A DNA stretch of 64,000 nucleotides from Calvatia gigantea (Eukaryota; Basidiomycota; Agaricomycetes; Agaricales; Lycoperdaceae), in assembly GCA_025093985.1 (NCBI GenBank), contig JACAAK010000004.1, positions 1,302,001 to 1,366,000 on the forward strand, written 5' to 3'. This document shows positions 10,546-20,385 of the stretch, in pieces. Below the pieces are notes generated by a model. The model ran no database searches, was not told where the DNA came from, and saw only the letters and a program-made list of their open reading frames with translations. The stretch's first letter is position 1. Each line of letters starts with the position of its first letter. Made by a program: the position numbers and the translations under genes.

Positions 10546-11843
10546 ATGAGCAATGTCAGTAATCAACTGTTATCGGGTACGCCTCTATATATCCAGCGTG
10601 TTATTGCTGCTGAGTCGTTATTAGGCGCACTTTCCGGCTTTGCCACAACTGTATGCCTTCAGCCCTGTAAGCGTCGCCTTGGAAAAGTATGGGTTTATGG
10701 TTTTAATGACATTTCATCACAGTCGATCTGTTGAAAACGCGTATGCAACAAGGGGATGGCCAAGCACAATCAAAGTACGCTTCGTCAAACCTTACCACCC
10801 TGGCAACTTCCTAACTCTTGGTCTAGGCGGAGTGCCTCACTCATTCTCGGCACGGCACAAGACGTCATTGCTACAAACGGTTGGAGAGGGTTATGGCGCG
10901 GAACAGGGGCATCCCTTATACGCAACGTGCCTGGCGTCGCACTCTACATGACTAGCCTGACTCAACTACGGGCGTGGATGGCAACCTCACCACGTTTTGC
11001 CCTGGCACTTGGACAGTCCTCCTCAAACAATACCAATGGGTCGGTTCTCCCCAAATTATCGAGTACGGGAAATTTGTTAGCTGGAGCGACCGCACGAGTG
11101 GGGGTGGGGCTGATGCTCAATCCTTTCTCTGTCCTCAAGGCGAGGTATGAGGTACGCCGTTCCCCGGAGCTCCATCAGGCTGGCGCTGATAAGGAACGTC
11201 ATTAGAGCAATATGTATGCATACGAAAGTCTCGGAGGCGCACTTGTGTCGATAGTTCGACAAGGGCCCAATGGGCTATTACGAGGGTTCCTCGCCTCATC
11301 ATTCAGAGACGCACCGTACGCGGGCCTTTTTGTCGTGTTTTACGAAGGCATAAAACGCGAAGCCTGTAAGTTTATTATATGTGGTATGACTTCTGGATTG
11401 ACGATATAACTTATATAGCATACCTCGCATCTCCAACGAGTGCCTCACACTCTACCTTAATTCACAGCTTTTCTGCCGCATCCGCTGGTGCAATCGCAAC
11501 CATGATAACCCAACCTTTTGACGTCATCAAGGTAAGCTTACCCGACTTCAATAATCTTTAGGCTAAAGCGTGGCACAGACAAAAATTCAGGTCCGTCAAG
11601 AGGATAGATACCATGGATTTCTTCGGACGGTTTCCACCATTTGGCAGGTGTGTATACTTCTCAGCCCACGAAGCGAGATTTTTGACTTTTTTGTTTTAAT
11701 AGCAAAGAGGCATCTCTGGATATTTTGATGGCGCTTCCCTTCGGATGTCTCGCAAGGTTTTGAGTTCCGCGATTGGATGGGCGGTTTACGAAGGTATTTT
11801 GATGCTTGTAAGGACCTCAAATCTCCGCAAACAGCATTGTTAA
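10546..11843 (+). CDS. HEM25: Mitochondrial glycine carrier, SLC25A38/Hem25 type
   Basis: A mitochondrial inner-membrane carrier with three tandem repeats. ATG 10546 gives MSNVSNQLLSG. Repeat 1: LLGALSGFATTVCLQP followed across an intron by DLLKTRMQQGD. Then RGLWRGTGASLIRNVPGVAL. Repeat 2: NLLAGATARVGVGLMLNPFSVLKARYE, then GLLRGFLASSFRDAPYAGLF. Repeat 3: SAASAGAIATMITQPFDVIK, joined to IQVRQEDRYHGFLRTV, with ISGYFDGASLRMSRKVLSSA near the end and stop 11841-11843. The LQPLDLLKTRMQQGD and RNVPGVALY motifs are those of the SLC25A38/Hem25 group, which brings glycine into mitochondria for 5-aminolevulinate and heme synthesis. At least five short introns. The subfamily call rests on recalled motifs; another carrier subfamily is possible but less likely. 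Confidence 0.85.
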
Positions 11844-12135
11844 ATCGGTAAAGACGCTGGACTTGCAATTATTATGATAGATTGTCTAATTAGCGCGACG
11901 TTTTTCGAGGGCGGGTCTCTGCTCGCTGTCATCTGATTTCCGGTCGTATTAATTATTCTTTGCAGACTCACAGGCATCTATACTCTGTAGTTGATTCTAA
12001 TGTAACATAGCACACACTCCTCCGTTAATTTTGGATGTCATTATTTTCTGAGAACGTCTATTACGGACGAGATGCGCCGTTTAAATGAGGTCATTATATA
12101 TGTTATAACATGAAGGAACCTGTGAGTACCGAAGA

Positions 12136-13766
12136 CTACGAATATTCTTTCTGGATGAACTTGGCAATTGTCTGCAGTTGAATGTTGGATGTTCCCTCGT
12201 AGATAGCACCCTGTGTGTAACGGTCAGCTTTGTTGTCGAGGGTCAAAAAAAATGGACGCACAATCTTGGAGTCCCTCCAGTATTTCTCGATGCCAGTCTC
12301 ACGAGTGAAACCAACGCCACCAGCCCATTCGATGGCCGAACCGGCCACTCGTTGGGCGACCTGGCTACTCCAGTATTTGGCCATGGCAGCCTCTTTTGTA
12401 AAAGGTTTACCCTCTTCCTTACGGCGCGCAGCATTATAGGTCAGGAGGCGAGCGGCTTCAATATCAATGGCAGCTTGAGCAATCTGGAATTGCATGCCCT
12501 GGAAGTGGCCAATGGGCTGGCCAAATTGTTTGCGCTGATATGTGTAGGGAACCGCCTTATCGAAAGCGCCTTGAGCGAGGCCAAGCATCTGGGCGGCAAT
12601 ACCAATACGACCTTAACCATGATCGTTAAAACAAAAGCTTGAGTCGGTTGAGTGAAAAAGACATACCCTCATTCAGGATTTCAATAGCAATCTTGTAACC
12701 TTTACCCTCACCGCCTAGAACGTTCTCAGCGGGAATCTTGACATCGTCCAAGTTAAGAGTGCACGTCGATGAGGCGCGAATACCAAGTTTTTGCTCTTTC
12801 TTTGCTATTTGGATGCCCATATCTTTGGTCGCAACGAAGCATGTGATGCCTTTATATCCCTTACTAGGGTCGGCCTAAAGACATCTTCGGGACCGGAGTA
12901 AACGGAGGGAAAGTCAGGACACTCACGTTAGCAAAAATAAGGAAAAAGTCGGCCTCGTATGAGTTGGTGATCCACATCTTGGAGCCGTTGAGGATCCAGT
13001 AGTCACCTTCCTTCCTCGCCCGAGTTTGGAGAGCAAAGGCATCGGAACCAGATGCGGGTTCGGACAGGCAGAAGGAGCCGAGCTGAAAGAGGTATTAGCG
13101 AATTTTGAAAAACGAGCGATGGACGAACTTGCCGTGTTTTGAGCAAGCAGCGGTAGCCATTTCTCCTTCTGCTCCTGTGTACCATGTGTGCGGACAACAG
13201 TGTTGATGAGGGTGTTGTGAACATCGCACATCACTGAGACGGAAGGGTCAACCTTCGCGAGTTCTTCAATGGCGATAATTGCCGAGGTGAAAGAAGACCC
13301 GGAACCGCCATAATCCGGGTCGGTTTCGATGCCCATAAGCTAGAGGTCGGAATCCTATGAGAGGTGGGATCAGGCATGATTGCTCGGAACAACCTACTCC
13401 TTGATCAAAGAGGCCTTTTATCACTGAGGGATCCATACTTTCATTTTCGTCCATTTCTCGGACCTTGGGGCCAACCACATCGACAGCAAACCGTTGAACT
13501 AAGAGGTGCGGATTAAAACCACTAGAAGAGGTACCATCACAAGAGAAACGGACCGGCCTCTCTAAGCATCTGTTCCTCGTCGGTGAAGATATCCAGTGAT
13601 GTAGGAACGACGGCTTCGCTCCGGACATGTCTCGAACTCGAGAAAGCCCTGCTACGAACAAGTTGGTATCATGTGTGTTGTGAGAGAAGTGACATATTTA
13701 CCTGGCAGTCGGAACGGAACGGGTGCGGAAAGCAGCAAGAGAACGAAGAGCGGAAGACCTGAACAT
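12136..13766 (-). CDS. ACADSB: Short/branched-chain acyl-CoA dehydrogenase, mitochondrial
   Basis: FAD-dependent matrix enzyme that inserts the alpha-beta double bond in short or branched acyl-CoA and passes electrons to ETF. Start ATG 13764-13766 gives a basic, Arg/Ser/Ala-rich leader ([20 protein letters not shown]), a typical mitochondrial presequence. Then [59 protein letters not shown], the FAD-binding stretch [30 protein letters not shown], and near the end the catalytic-base region [20 protein letters not shown], where the Glu of YEGT is the expected base. Stop 12136-12138. Four or more introns. Sequence resembles short/branched-chain dehydrogenase (2-methylbutyryl/isobutyryl-CoA), but butyryl-CoA dehydrogenase cannot be excluded. 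It is divergent from the ETF-QO gene, its downstream electron-transfer partner. Confidence 0.93.
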
Positions 13767-13916
13767 GAGATGCACCGGTGAGATGACAAGTAGTGAAGAT
13801 GGACGAGAAGCAAGGAAGAACTTGGAATGGAATTACTGTATATTCAGGATAGACACCGGAGCTCCGGTTATTATCCACCGGGAGCACCTTAAGCTCCGAG
13901 TTGGTATCTCTCTTTC
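13767..13916. promoter_or_regulatory. Shared divergent promoter, acyl-CoA dehydrogenase / ETF-QO
   Basis: Just 150 bases separate the two divergent start codons, so both genes must be driven from this short interval. The products are consecutive members of one electron-transfer route. No named transcription-factor site can be claimed by eye. The inverted-repeat-like pair gagctccgg / aagctccgag (near 13858 and 13890) may be worth testing. Confidence 0.55.
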
Positions 13917-16211
13917 ATGCTACATCCAGGTCTCTCAAAATTACCTAGAAAACCACTCACATGGCGCCCCACACGGCAGATAAGGTCGACCGCAGTACAA
14001 CTAGCGGAAGGATTTGATCCAGTCGCTATAGAACGTGCAGAAGACGAGGTCGATGTCTGCATCGTCGGAGGGGGTCCAGCTGGCCTTAGCGCAGCGATAC
14101 GCCTTAAGCAACTGGAGAGAGAGAACGGAAAGGACACCCGAGTCGTTGTTCTCGAAAAAGGATCAGAAATTGGTCGGCAGGTGTTTATTATGGTTCACTT
14201 AGTACTTGCTAAACATAAAACTTTTTTTTTAGGTTCTCATATCGTCTCTGGAGCGGTGGTCGAGCCCCGAGCGTTGAACGAACTCCTCCCTAACTGGCAA
14301 AGTTTCGATGGCCATCCTCTAACTAGACCTGCGACGTCTTCGCGTATGCGTTTCCTTACTCCGAAACTCTCCTTACCATTTCCGCATCCACCCCAGATGA
14401 GCAACGATGGAAACTATATCGTCTCACTTTCGGAATTTACTCGTTGGTTAGGCAATGTCGCGGAGAACGAATATGGTGTCGAGATCTATCCTGGCTTTGC
14501 CGGATCTCAGTTACTTCTGAGTCCTACTCCCGACGCACACGACCCTTGGGGTAATAAAGTTCGCAGTGTGCAAGGTGTTGTCACGAACGAGGTTGGACTC
14601 TCTCGCAACTTCACGATGAAGTCCTCGTTCGAACCCGGCATGGCCTTCCGAGCCAAAGTCACACTTCTTGGAGAAGGTGCTCATGGCTCGCTGTCGAAAC
14701 AAGCCACTAGTATGTACCAGTTACGAAAGGAGGCTCAGCCTCAGACGTATGCCATTGGCTTAAAGGAAGTCTGGCGTGTCGACCCAGAGCAATATCAGCC
14801 TGGCAAAGTTAATCACTTCCTGGGTTGGCCACTGCCGTACGACGTCTATGGTGGGGGTTGGGAGTATCACATGGACAACGGTCTTGTCAGCATCGGGCTG
14901 GTTATTGGACTTGATTATAAAAACCCGTATCTGAGTCCGTATCGCGAATTCCAAGTGGGTCATTTCGCTTCGTACCGACTCGGCAATGGCTGATAGAGGA
15001 TAGCGACTCAAACATCACCCTCATTTCCGCAAGCTCCTCGCTGGAAATTCAGAGCGGCTCTCATATGCCGCTCGCGTTCTAAACGAAGGTGGTCTTCAAT
15101 CCGTCCCTAAACTTCACTTCCCGGGTGGGGCGTTGATCGGGTGCTCGGCTGGCGTGGTCAACATTGCGAAAATTAAAGGTACCCACAATGCCATGAAGAC
15201 GGGCATGCTAGCTGCTGAATCCGCTTTCACTGCCGTTCACCCTGGTGAGAACGGTTCTGAGGTACAGGGAACTGCAGATTTGTCTTCTTATGATACTGCT
15301 TTCGGGAGGTCGTGGGTGTATGAGGACCTCCACGAGGTGCGGAATTTGCGCCCTTCATTCAACACCAAGCTCGGTCTCTGGGGTGGCATCATCTACTCCG
15401 GCATCGACTCTTTATTCCTTCAAGGTAATACCCCCTGGACTTTCCGTCACGCACCAGCAGGTGTCAAGGAGAAAAATAGGGTGCGCATTGGTTACTCTCT
15501 AGGTTTATCCCATATTCTCATCAAATTTCCCTCTAATACAGGATAGCACCTCTTCACTCGACGCTTCGCACACTGATCCGGCGTCCTGGCATCAACCAAT
15601 AGACTATCCAGCTTTTGAGCCCCCGCTCTCAACGGACCTCATGACCAGCGTCGCGCTCACTGGTACTAATCATGCTGAAGACCAACCTGTTCACCTCCGT
15701 GTCGTTAAAACCCGCAAGTATATTGAGGAGCTGGACCGCATTCGCTCTGGAGATGAGAGTGCCAATATTGCAGTTGGTGCCGGATCGAAAGCTGTCGAAA
15801 CTTGCGCGAAGGACAGTGTTCAAGTTGAGGAGGAGAAGAGGGCGAGGTGCGAGCATGTGAAGGTGAATGTTGGGGAATATGCGGGATTGCTTGGCCGGGC
15901 ATGTCCAGCAGGTGTATACGAGTACGTAGACCAGGAAGGTGCGGAAGTTGGAAATGGGGAGGGATGGAATGGGAAGAAACTGGTTATTAACTCCCAGGTG
16001 GGTTTTTGTAGTCTGATCAGTATTTTGGAAATGTTCTTATTGACTTATGTGCGCAGAATTGCATTCACTGCAAGTTGTGTGATGTCAAGGTACCTACGCA
16101 GGACATCACCTGGACCGTTCCGGAAGGTGGTGGTGGTCCCAAGTACAGTGAGTGTTTGTCATTAATCGTCATAGCTGCGGTCCTCAGTTACATTTTCTAG
16201 CTATCACATAG
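13917..16211 (+). CDS. ETFDH: Electron transfer flavoprotein-ubiquinone oxidoreductase
   Basis: Inner mitochondrial membrane flavoprotein with a 4Fe-4S cluster that moves electrons from reduced ETF to ubiquinone. ATG 13917 starts a basic leader ([18 protein letters not shown]). The FAD dinucleotide motif is [20 protein letters not shown], then [19 protein letters not shown]. Further blocks: YNV-type [32 protein letters not shown], and, after an intron, [35 protein letters not shown] and [15 protein letters not shown]. The cluster cysteines are in [15 protein letters not shown] and, after an intron, [20 protein letters not shown]; the end is [12 protein letters not shown] with stop 16209-16211, the last residues being on a tiny exon. 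All four cluster Cys are present. A fungal-type acidic insert ([15 protein letters not shown]) lies before the first cluster Cys. Confidence 0.95.
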
Positions 16212-16868
16212 ACGCAATACACTTTATAATAGTGATGTTATGTTATAAACCTGATATATTTCTGATTGCAGCGAGCAAGTGGAGGTGTTCGTGCGCGAGC
16301 ATACACCGCATCCACTATTGTGTTAGCTTATGAATTGCCCGAACTGCCTGAATGCAGGGAAAGTGCTTCATCAGAAAAAAGAACTGAACCACGTGAAAAT
16401 TCCTGACATTGTCACACTCCTTCAAATGCTTCGGAATGGTCGCTTAGCTTCGCAAGAATACTTGGGAGGAATATCAGGTGCGCGTGGTATCAGTCCTTTT
16501 TTTTTTTTTGTTGAATTTGAGCGCTGAGCCTTAGGGCTTGGGTATGTAGTACGTAGTAGTTGCTGCAGCGTCCTGAGGTTCTCTGCATTCTGTGTAGCTT
16601 GTCTTCCGGCAACAGAGCGGACGTCAGCCTCATATAGGGTCGTTTACCCCACACTTATTCCAAATACAATTTCTCCGAATACCAGCACGCAGCTGGTCAG
16701 ACTGAGACGGTACAGACGCCGAAAAGCCTCAAGGCGGTTTCGTAGCATGCTACTAACGGCGACCAGTCGTGTGACAGGCCAACTCATCCAAACGTCAGGG
16801 ACATATCACCCGTACGTTTCCCTCCCTCTTCGTCACTCTCTCCTCTTGCGCCACCCCATGCCCTGCTC
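16212..16868. other. Intergenic region between ETF-QO and PSD1
   Basis: About 660 bases with no recognisable gene. It contains short open frames, a T-run near 16498-16510 and, just before PSD1, a pyrimidine-rich stretch (about 16815-16865), as is common in fungal core promoters. Confidence 0.4.
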
Positions 16869-18788
16869 ATGTACTTTTCCAGAAAGAACTTGTTGACAAA
16901 GGGCAAGAAGCCTCTCTACGCTGCTTCTAGGGTCCTCAATGCCTCGTCCGCATCGTTCAGCAGATGCTGGGTACACAGCACCAATAGGACGTCTGCATTG
17001 ATACGTACAGTCAGGAGTCAGGGATTCAGGAGAGCATACTCAACAACGACCAAGGGCGGTTCTGAAAGTCCTGGCTCCGGCGGCCCCTTGCCTTCCGGCG
17101 CCGCCCTCCCGCTCTATCGTACGTTAGTCCTGTTATTTTCACTTCGCCTCGCTCATGTTTTCTCGCTAGGCAAATTAATGAATGCATGGACGGAAACTCC
17201 TACAAAGTGGTATCCCCTTCCCCTAGCCGTAGGTGCTCTTCTCCTAGTCGCAATCCAATACAGGCGCAAATCTAGACGCACGTCCAAGGAGGTTGAGCTC
17301 GACGAGAACGGCGAGGAAATCATCAAACTCAGAGGTCCCTGGCAGGTCAGCCCGTCTCGCGGATTTTTTTTTTTCTTCAAAAAGTTAAGGCAGACCCGAT
17401 GCTAGGTACATGTTCTTGGTGCTCTCCCCCTCCGTAACATGTCCCGTCTCTGGGGGTATGTCAATTCCCTCGAACTCCCTGTCTGGTTCCGTCCCTACGG
17501 CTTGAAACTCTACGCCTATGCCTTCGGTTGCAACCTCGACGAAATAGATCCACCAGACCTCACGGCTTATGCTTCCCTTGGCGATTTTTTCTACCGCAAG
17601 CTCAAACCCGGTGCACGTCCTATTGGCGATGCTATTCTCGTCTCTCCGGCTGATGGGACAATTTTGCATTTCGGTCGCGTCGATATTTTGAATGGGATCG
17701 ACCCAGATCGCCCGGTACGCGTGGAACAGGTTAAAGGCATAACATATTCGTTGGATGCATTATTAGGTGTGGAGAGGCCTGGCAGCCCCAAGAGTCTTGT
17801 GGTAGATTTTCACAACCCGGACGCGGAGCTTGTGCATCATCGGGAATTTGCTAATGTGAACGGAATCGAATATTCCCTTGATCAGTTGCTTGGGTCAACA
17901 ACCTCGAGCAGTGGCACATCAACTCCTGTCATAGCTATCGATCGGGGTGACGACAGTGCTTCTTCTGGAGGCGCCAACACAACGGCCAAACCCAAGAAGT
18001 TTGGGGACCAGACCGACGCAAGTGTTACGGACCCAACCCGTAGTCTCGCCGAGACACTACAGCATGATGCCAATGTCGCTCTTACAATGGGTATCGAGGA
18101 TTTGTCTAGTGGTACCTCTACCCCTTCTTCCCCTTCCGCACCCTCGCCTTCCCGCAGGCACTCTTCAAGCTCAGTAAAGTCCCTTCGTCCTGGTCACTCC
18201 CTCTTCTTCGCCGTCATATACCTCGCTCCTGGCGACTACCATCGCTTCCATTCTCCTACAGCCTGGGTTGTTGAAAAACGTCGTCACTTCATCGGAGAGC
18301 TCTTCTCTGTCTCTCCTTACATTGCTAAACGGCTCGAGAACCTCTTCGTCCTTAACGAACGCGTAGCCTTGTTAGGTCGGTGGAAGTACGGTTTCTTCTC
18401 GATGGTTCCTGTAGGCGCCACGAACGTGGGGTCAATCAAAATTAATTTTGACAAGGACCTGCGGACGAACGAGAGGAGGTGGAGAAGCGAGGGTGAGGGC
18501 GAGGGCAATACTAAGAGGGGTAGGCGCTCTTTGCCGCCGGTGGGGACTTACACAGAAGCTGTTTATTCGCTGGCGAGTCCGATTTTACGTGGACAGCCGT
18601 TGGAGCCTGCACAGGAGATGGGTGGCTTCTGTTTGGGGAGTACAATTGTGCTCGTCTTTGAAGCGCCAAGCGATTTTGAATTTGTGGCGGGTGCTGGGGA
18701 GAAGGTCAAGGTTGGTCAGAGGTTGGGTGACGTGCGCGATAAGTTGTCGAAGTTGTCGGTGGGAAATGTGAAGGTTAAGGAAGACTGA
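16869..18788 (+). CDS. PSD1: Phosphatidylserine decarboxylase proenzyme, mitochondrial
   Basis: Converts phosphatidylserine to phosphatidylethanolamine; inner mitochondrial membrane, pyruvoyl-dependent, self-cleaving. ATG 16869 begins a basic presequence (MYFSRKNLLTKGKKPLY) and a Ser/Arg-rich leader. A membrane segment (WYPLPLAVGALLLVAIQY) precedes an intron (GTCAGC...GCTAG, about 17346-17405) that joins to VHVLGALPLRNMSRLWGY. Family blocks follow: YASLGDFFYRKLKPGARPI, LVSPADGTILHFG, YLAPGDYHRFHSPTAW, GELFSVSPYIAKRLENLFVLNERVALLG cut short here. The processing site FCLGSTIVLVFEAP carries the conserved LGST, whose Ser (codon 18640-18642) becomes the pyruvoyl group. A Ser/Thr-rich insert of about 110 residues splits the catalytic region, as in many basidiomycete Psd1 proteins. 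A possible 48-nt intron near 17119-17167 leaves the frame open either way. Confidence 0.95.
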
Positions 18789-19144
18789 GTTGGGTGGCTG
18801 CGACTGTTCTTGTTCTTTTTTTTTCTACTAGTAATGTTGCATTTGGGACATAATTACTCAATGCTCTCTTCTACAGTATCTTATTCAATACCATGACTCA
18901 TACTAGATACGTCTTTTATACATTTTCTATACGAATACGATACGCAGCGCGGCCGGTGGCACTGCATCCTTTCTTGGTCCTTGACTCTTTGTTACTGTGT
19001 GCAACTGGGGCGGTTGTTCAAATTTTCAAACGTCCATGCACAATGCACATGGGGATTGATCCCCATGTCACATGACTTCCGTCGGGCTGCGCCCAGTTGT
19101 GCCGCTGTGTCTGCTTAACTGCTTTCGACTCGACATCTACTGCT
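18789..19144. other. Intergenic region between PSD1 and the BIG1-like gene
   Basis: About 350 bases. A T-run near 18815-18825 follows the PSD1 stop. A short perfect inverted repeat, catggggatt/gatccccatg (about 19048-19067), lies 80 bases before the next ATG. No gene seen. Confidence 0.4.
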
Positions 19145-20119
19145 ATGGTTGCAAGATTCCTAGTACTTGTGACGGCTCTCGCCTCTGCTGTAACTGCCCT
19201 TGCAGACACTTCTCTCGTCACCTGGTCGTCACCAAGGTGTGTTGTATCTTATTGAGATGGTACTAGCGCACCAACGATGCGCTCATAGGTCGACTACCCT
19301 CGATGCGCTACCAGTAAAGGTCAAGTCGGCCAAATTTACTGACCACATCCTCAACAATGACCAGTTATGTGACTTCGATGCTGTAGTGCTGGTTCAACAA
19401 CCCGGTGTGAGCCCTCTTATTTCACCAGATACAGCATGCATATATAACCTTCGTTCGGGCTTTCAGGTGAACAAAGCCCCGTCATCTCATATTACTCGGA
19501 GTCTCTCCTCAGCGCCCTCCGCGCGTTCATTCAAAATCTCTGGCACGCTGGATCTCCCACAAGTAGCAGAATCTCTTTCTTCTCGTTGCGGCGCCCGCTT
19601 TCTCAACTACTCTCCTGGACCTTCCTCCTCTGGTGAGGTTTCCTTTGAGGAAGGCAGAAAGCACATTCTTTGCCTCAAGATGCCACATGCCCACGAGAAT
19701 TCTGACGTGGAGAAATTGGGTGCGCCTTTTTCGTCTCTCTGGAAGGTGTCCAATTCAAATGGGTTGCTATTGCTGCAGAGTCCATACTAGAAGCAGAGCT
19801 TACCGCCATTTCGTCCGCCTTCCCTTCTCACTTCATTATCTACACTGGCCCCGGTCTTTCAAACCTTCATATTCGCCAAGCCCCAGACACCCTCTCAAGG
19901 CCAGTCATCGACGTGACCAACTCTTCCCAAGAACCAGTTGGTACTGCGGCGCCAACCACTGTTTTCTTCACAACTGGTTTGGTCACCGCCCTCCTGATTG
20001 TTTTCTTCGTTCTCCTCCCTGCTCTTATGATGGGTGTCTCTGCTCTTTATAGCATACAGACCCCTACTCGCATGGATGCTCCGAAAGGATATAGTGCAGT
20101 CGAGAAAAAGAACCAATAA
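19145..20119 (+). CDS. BIG1: BIG1-like ER membrane protein (V-ATPase S1/Big1 type)
   Basis: ATG 19145 starts a clear signal peptide (MVARFLVLVTALASAVTALA) followed by a lumenal domain assembled from four exons (FTDHILNNDQLCDFDAVVLV, LDLPQVAESLSSRC, SHFIIYTGPGLSNLHIRQAP). Near the end a single membrane segment (TGLVTALLIVFFVLLPALMM) is followed by GVSALYSIQTPTRMDAPKG and a short basic cytosolic tail, EKKNQ, stop 20117-20119. This layout (signal peptide, lumenal domain, one C-terminal TM, short basic tail with the IQTP stretch) is that of fungal Big1 and the related V-ATPase accessory proteins Voa1/Ac45. Big1 acts in the ER and is needed for normal beta-1,6-glucan in yeast. The family call rests mainly on the C-terminus and architecture; the lumenal part is poorly conserved. 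Confidence 0.65.
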
Positions 20120-20385
20120 TCCCCCTATTGTCTCTGCACATCTATAGCAATGAGGACTCTTGTTTTATCACCGTTCATCATTTTCTCTGCATGTATACGG
20201 CGCATAGGGTCATTGCGCAAGAGAAAGCAGCCTGTGGGGTTGCGATTAATGCAGTCAAACTCTTACTGTACAATGCGAGGTGATAGGTGTACACAACATG
20301 AGCTAGACAAACAGCAATTGAGCACGAAGGTGAATAGGCGTTGGAAAAGAAGTTGAAGCCCAAAGATAAAGTAAACCGTAACATA

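Noticed and set aside
17153..17380. Minus-strand open frame within PSD1
   Set aside because: Shadow of the PSD1 leader and intron; no motif.
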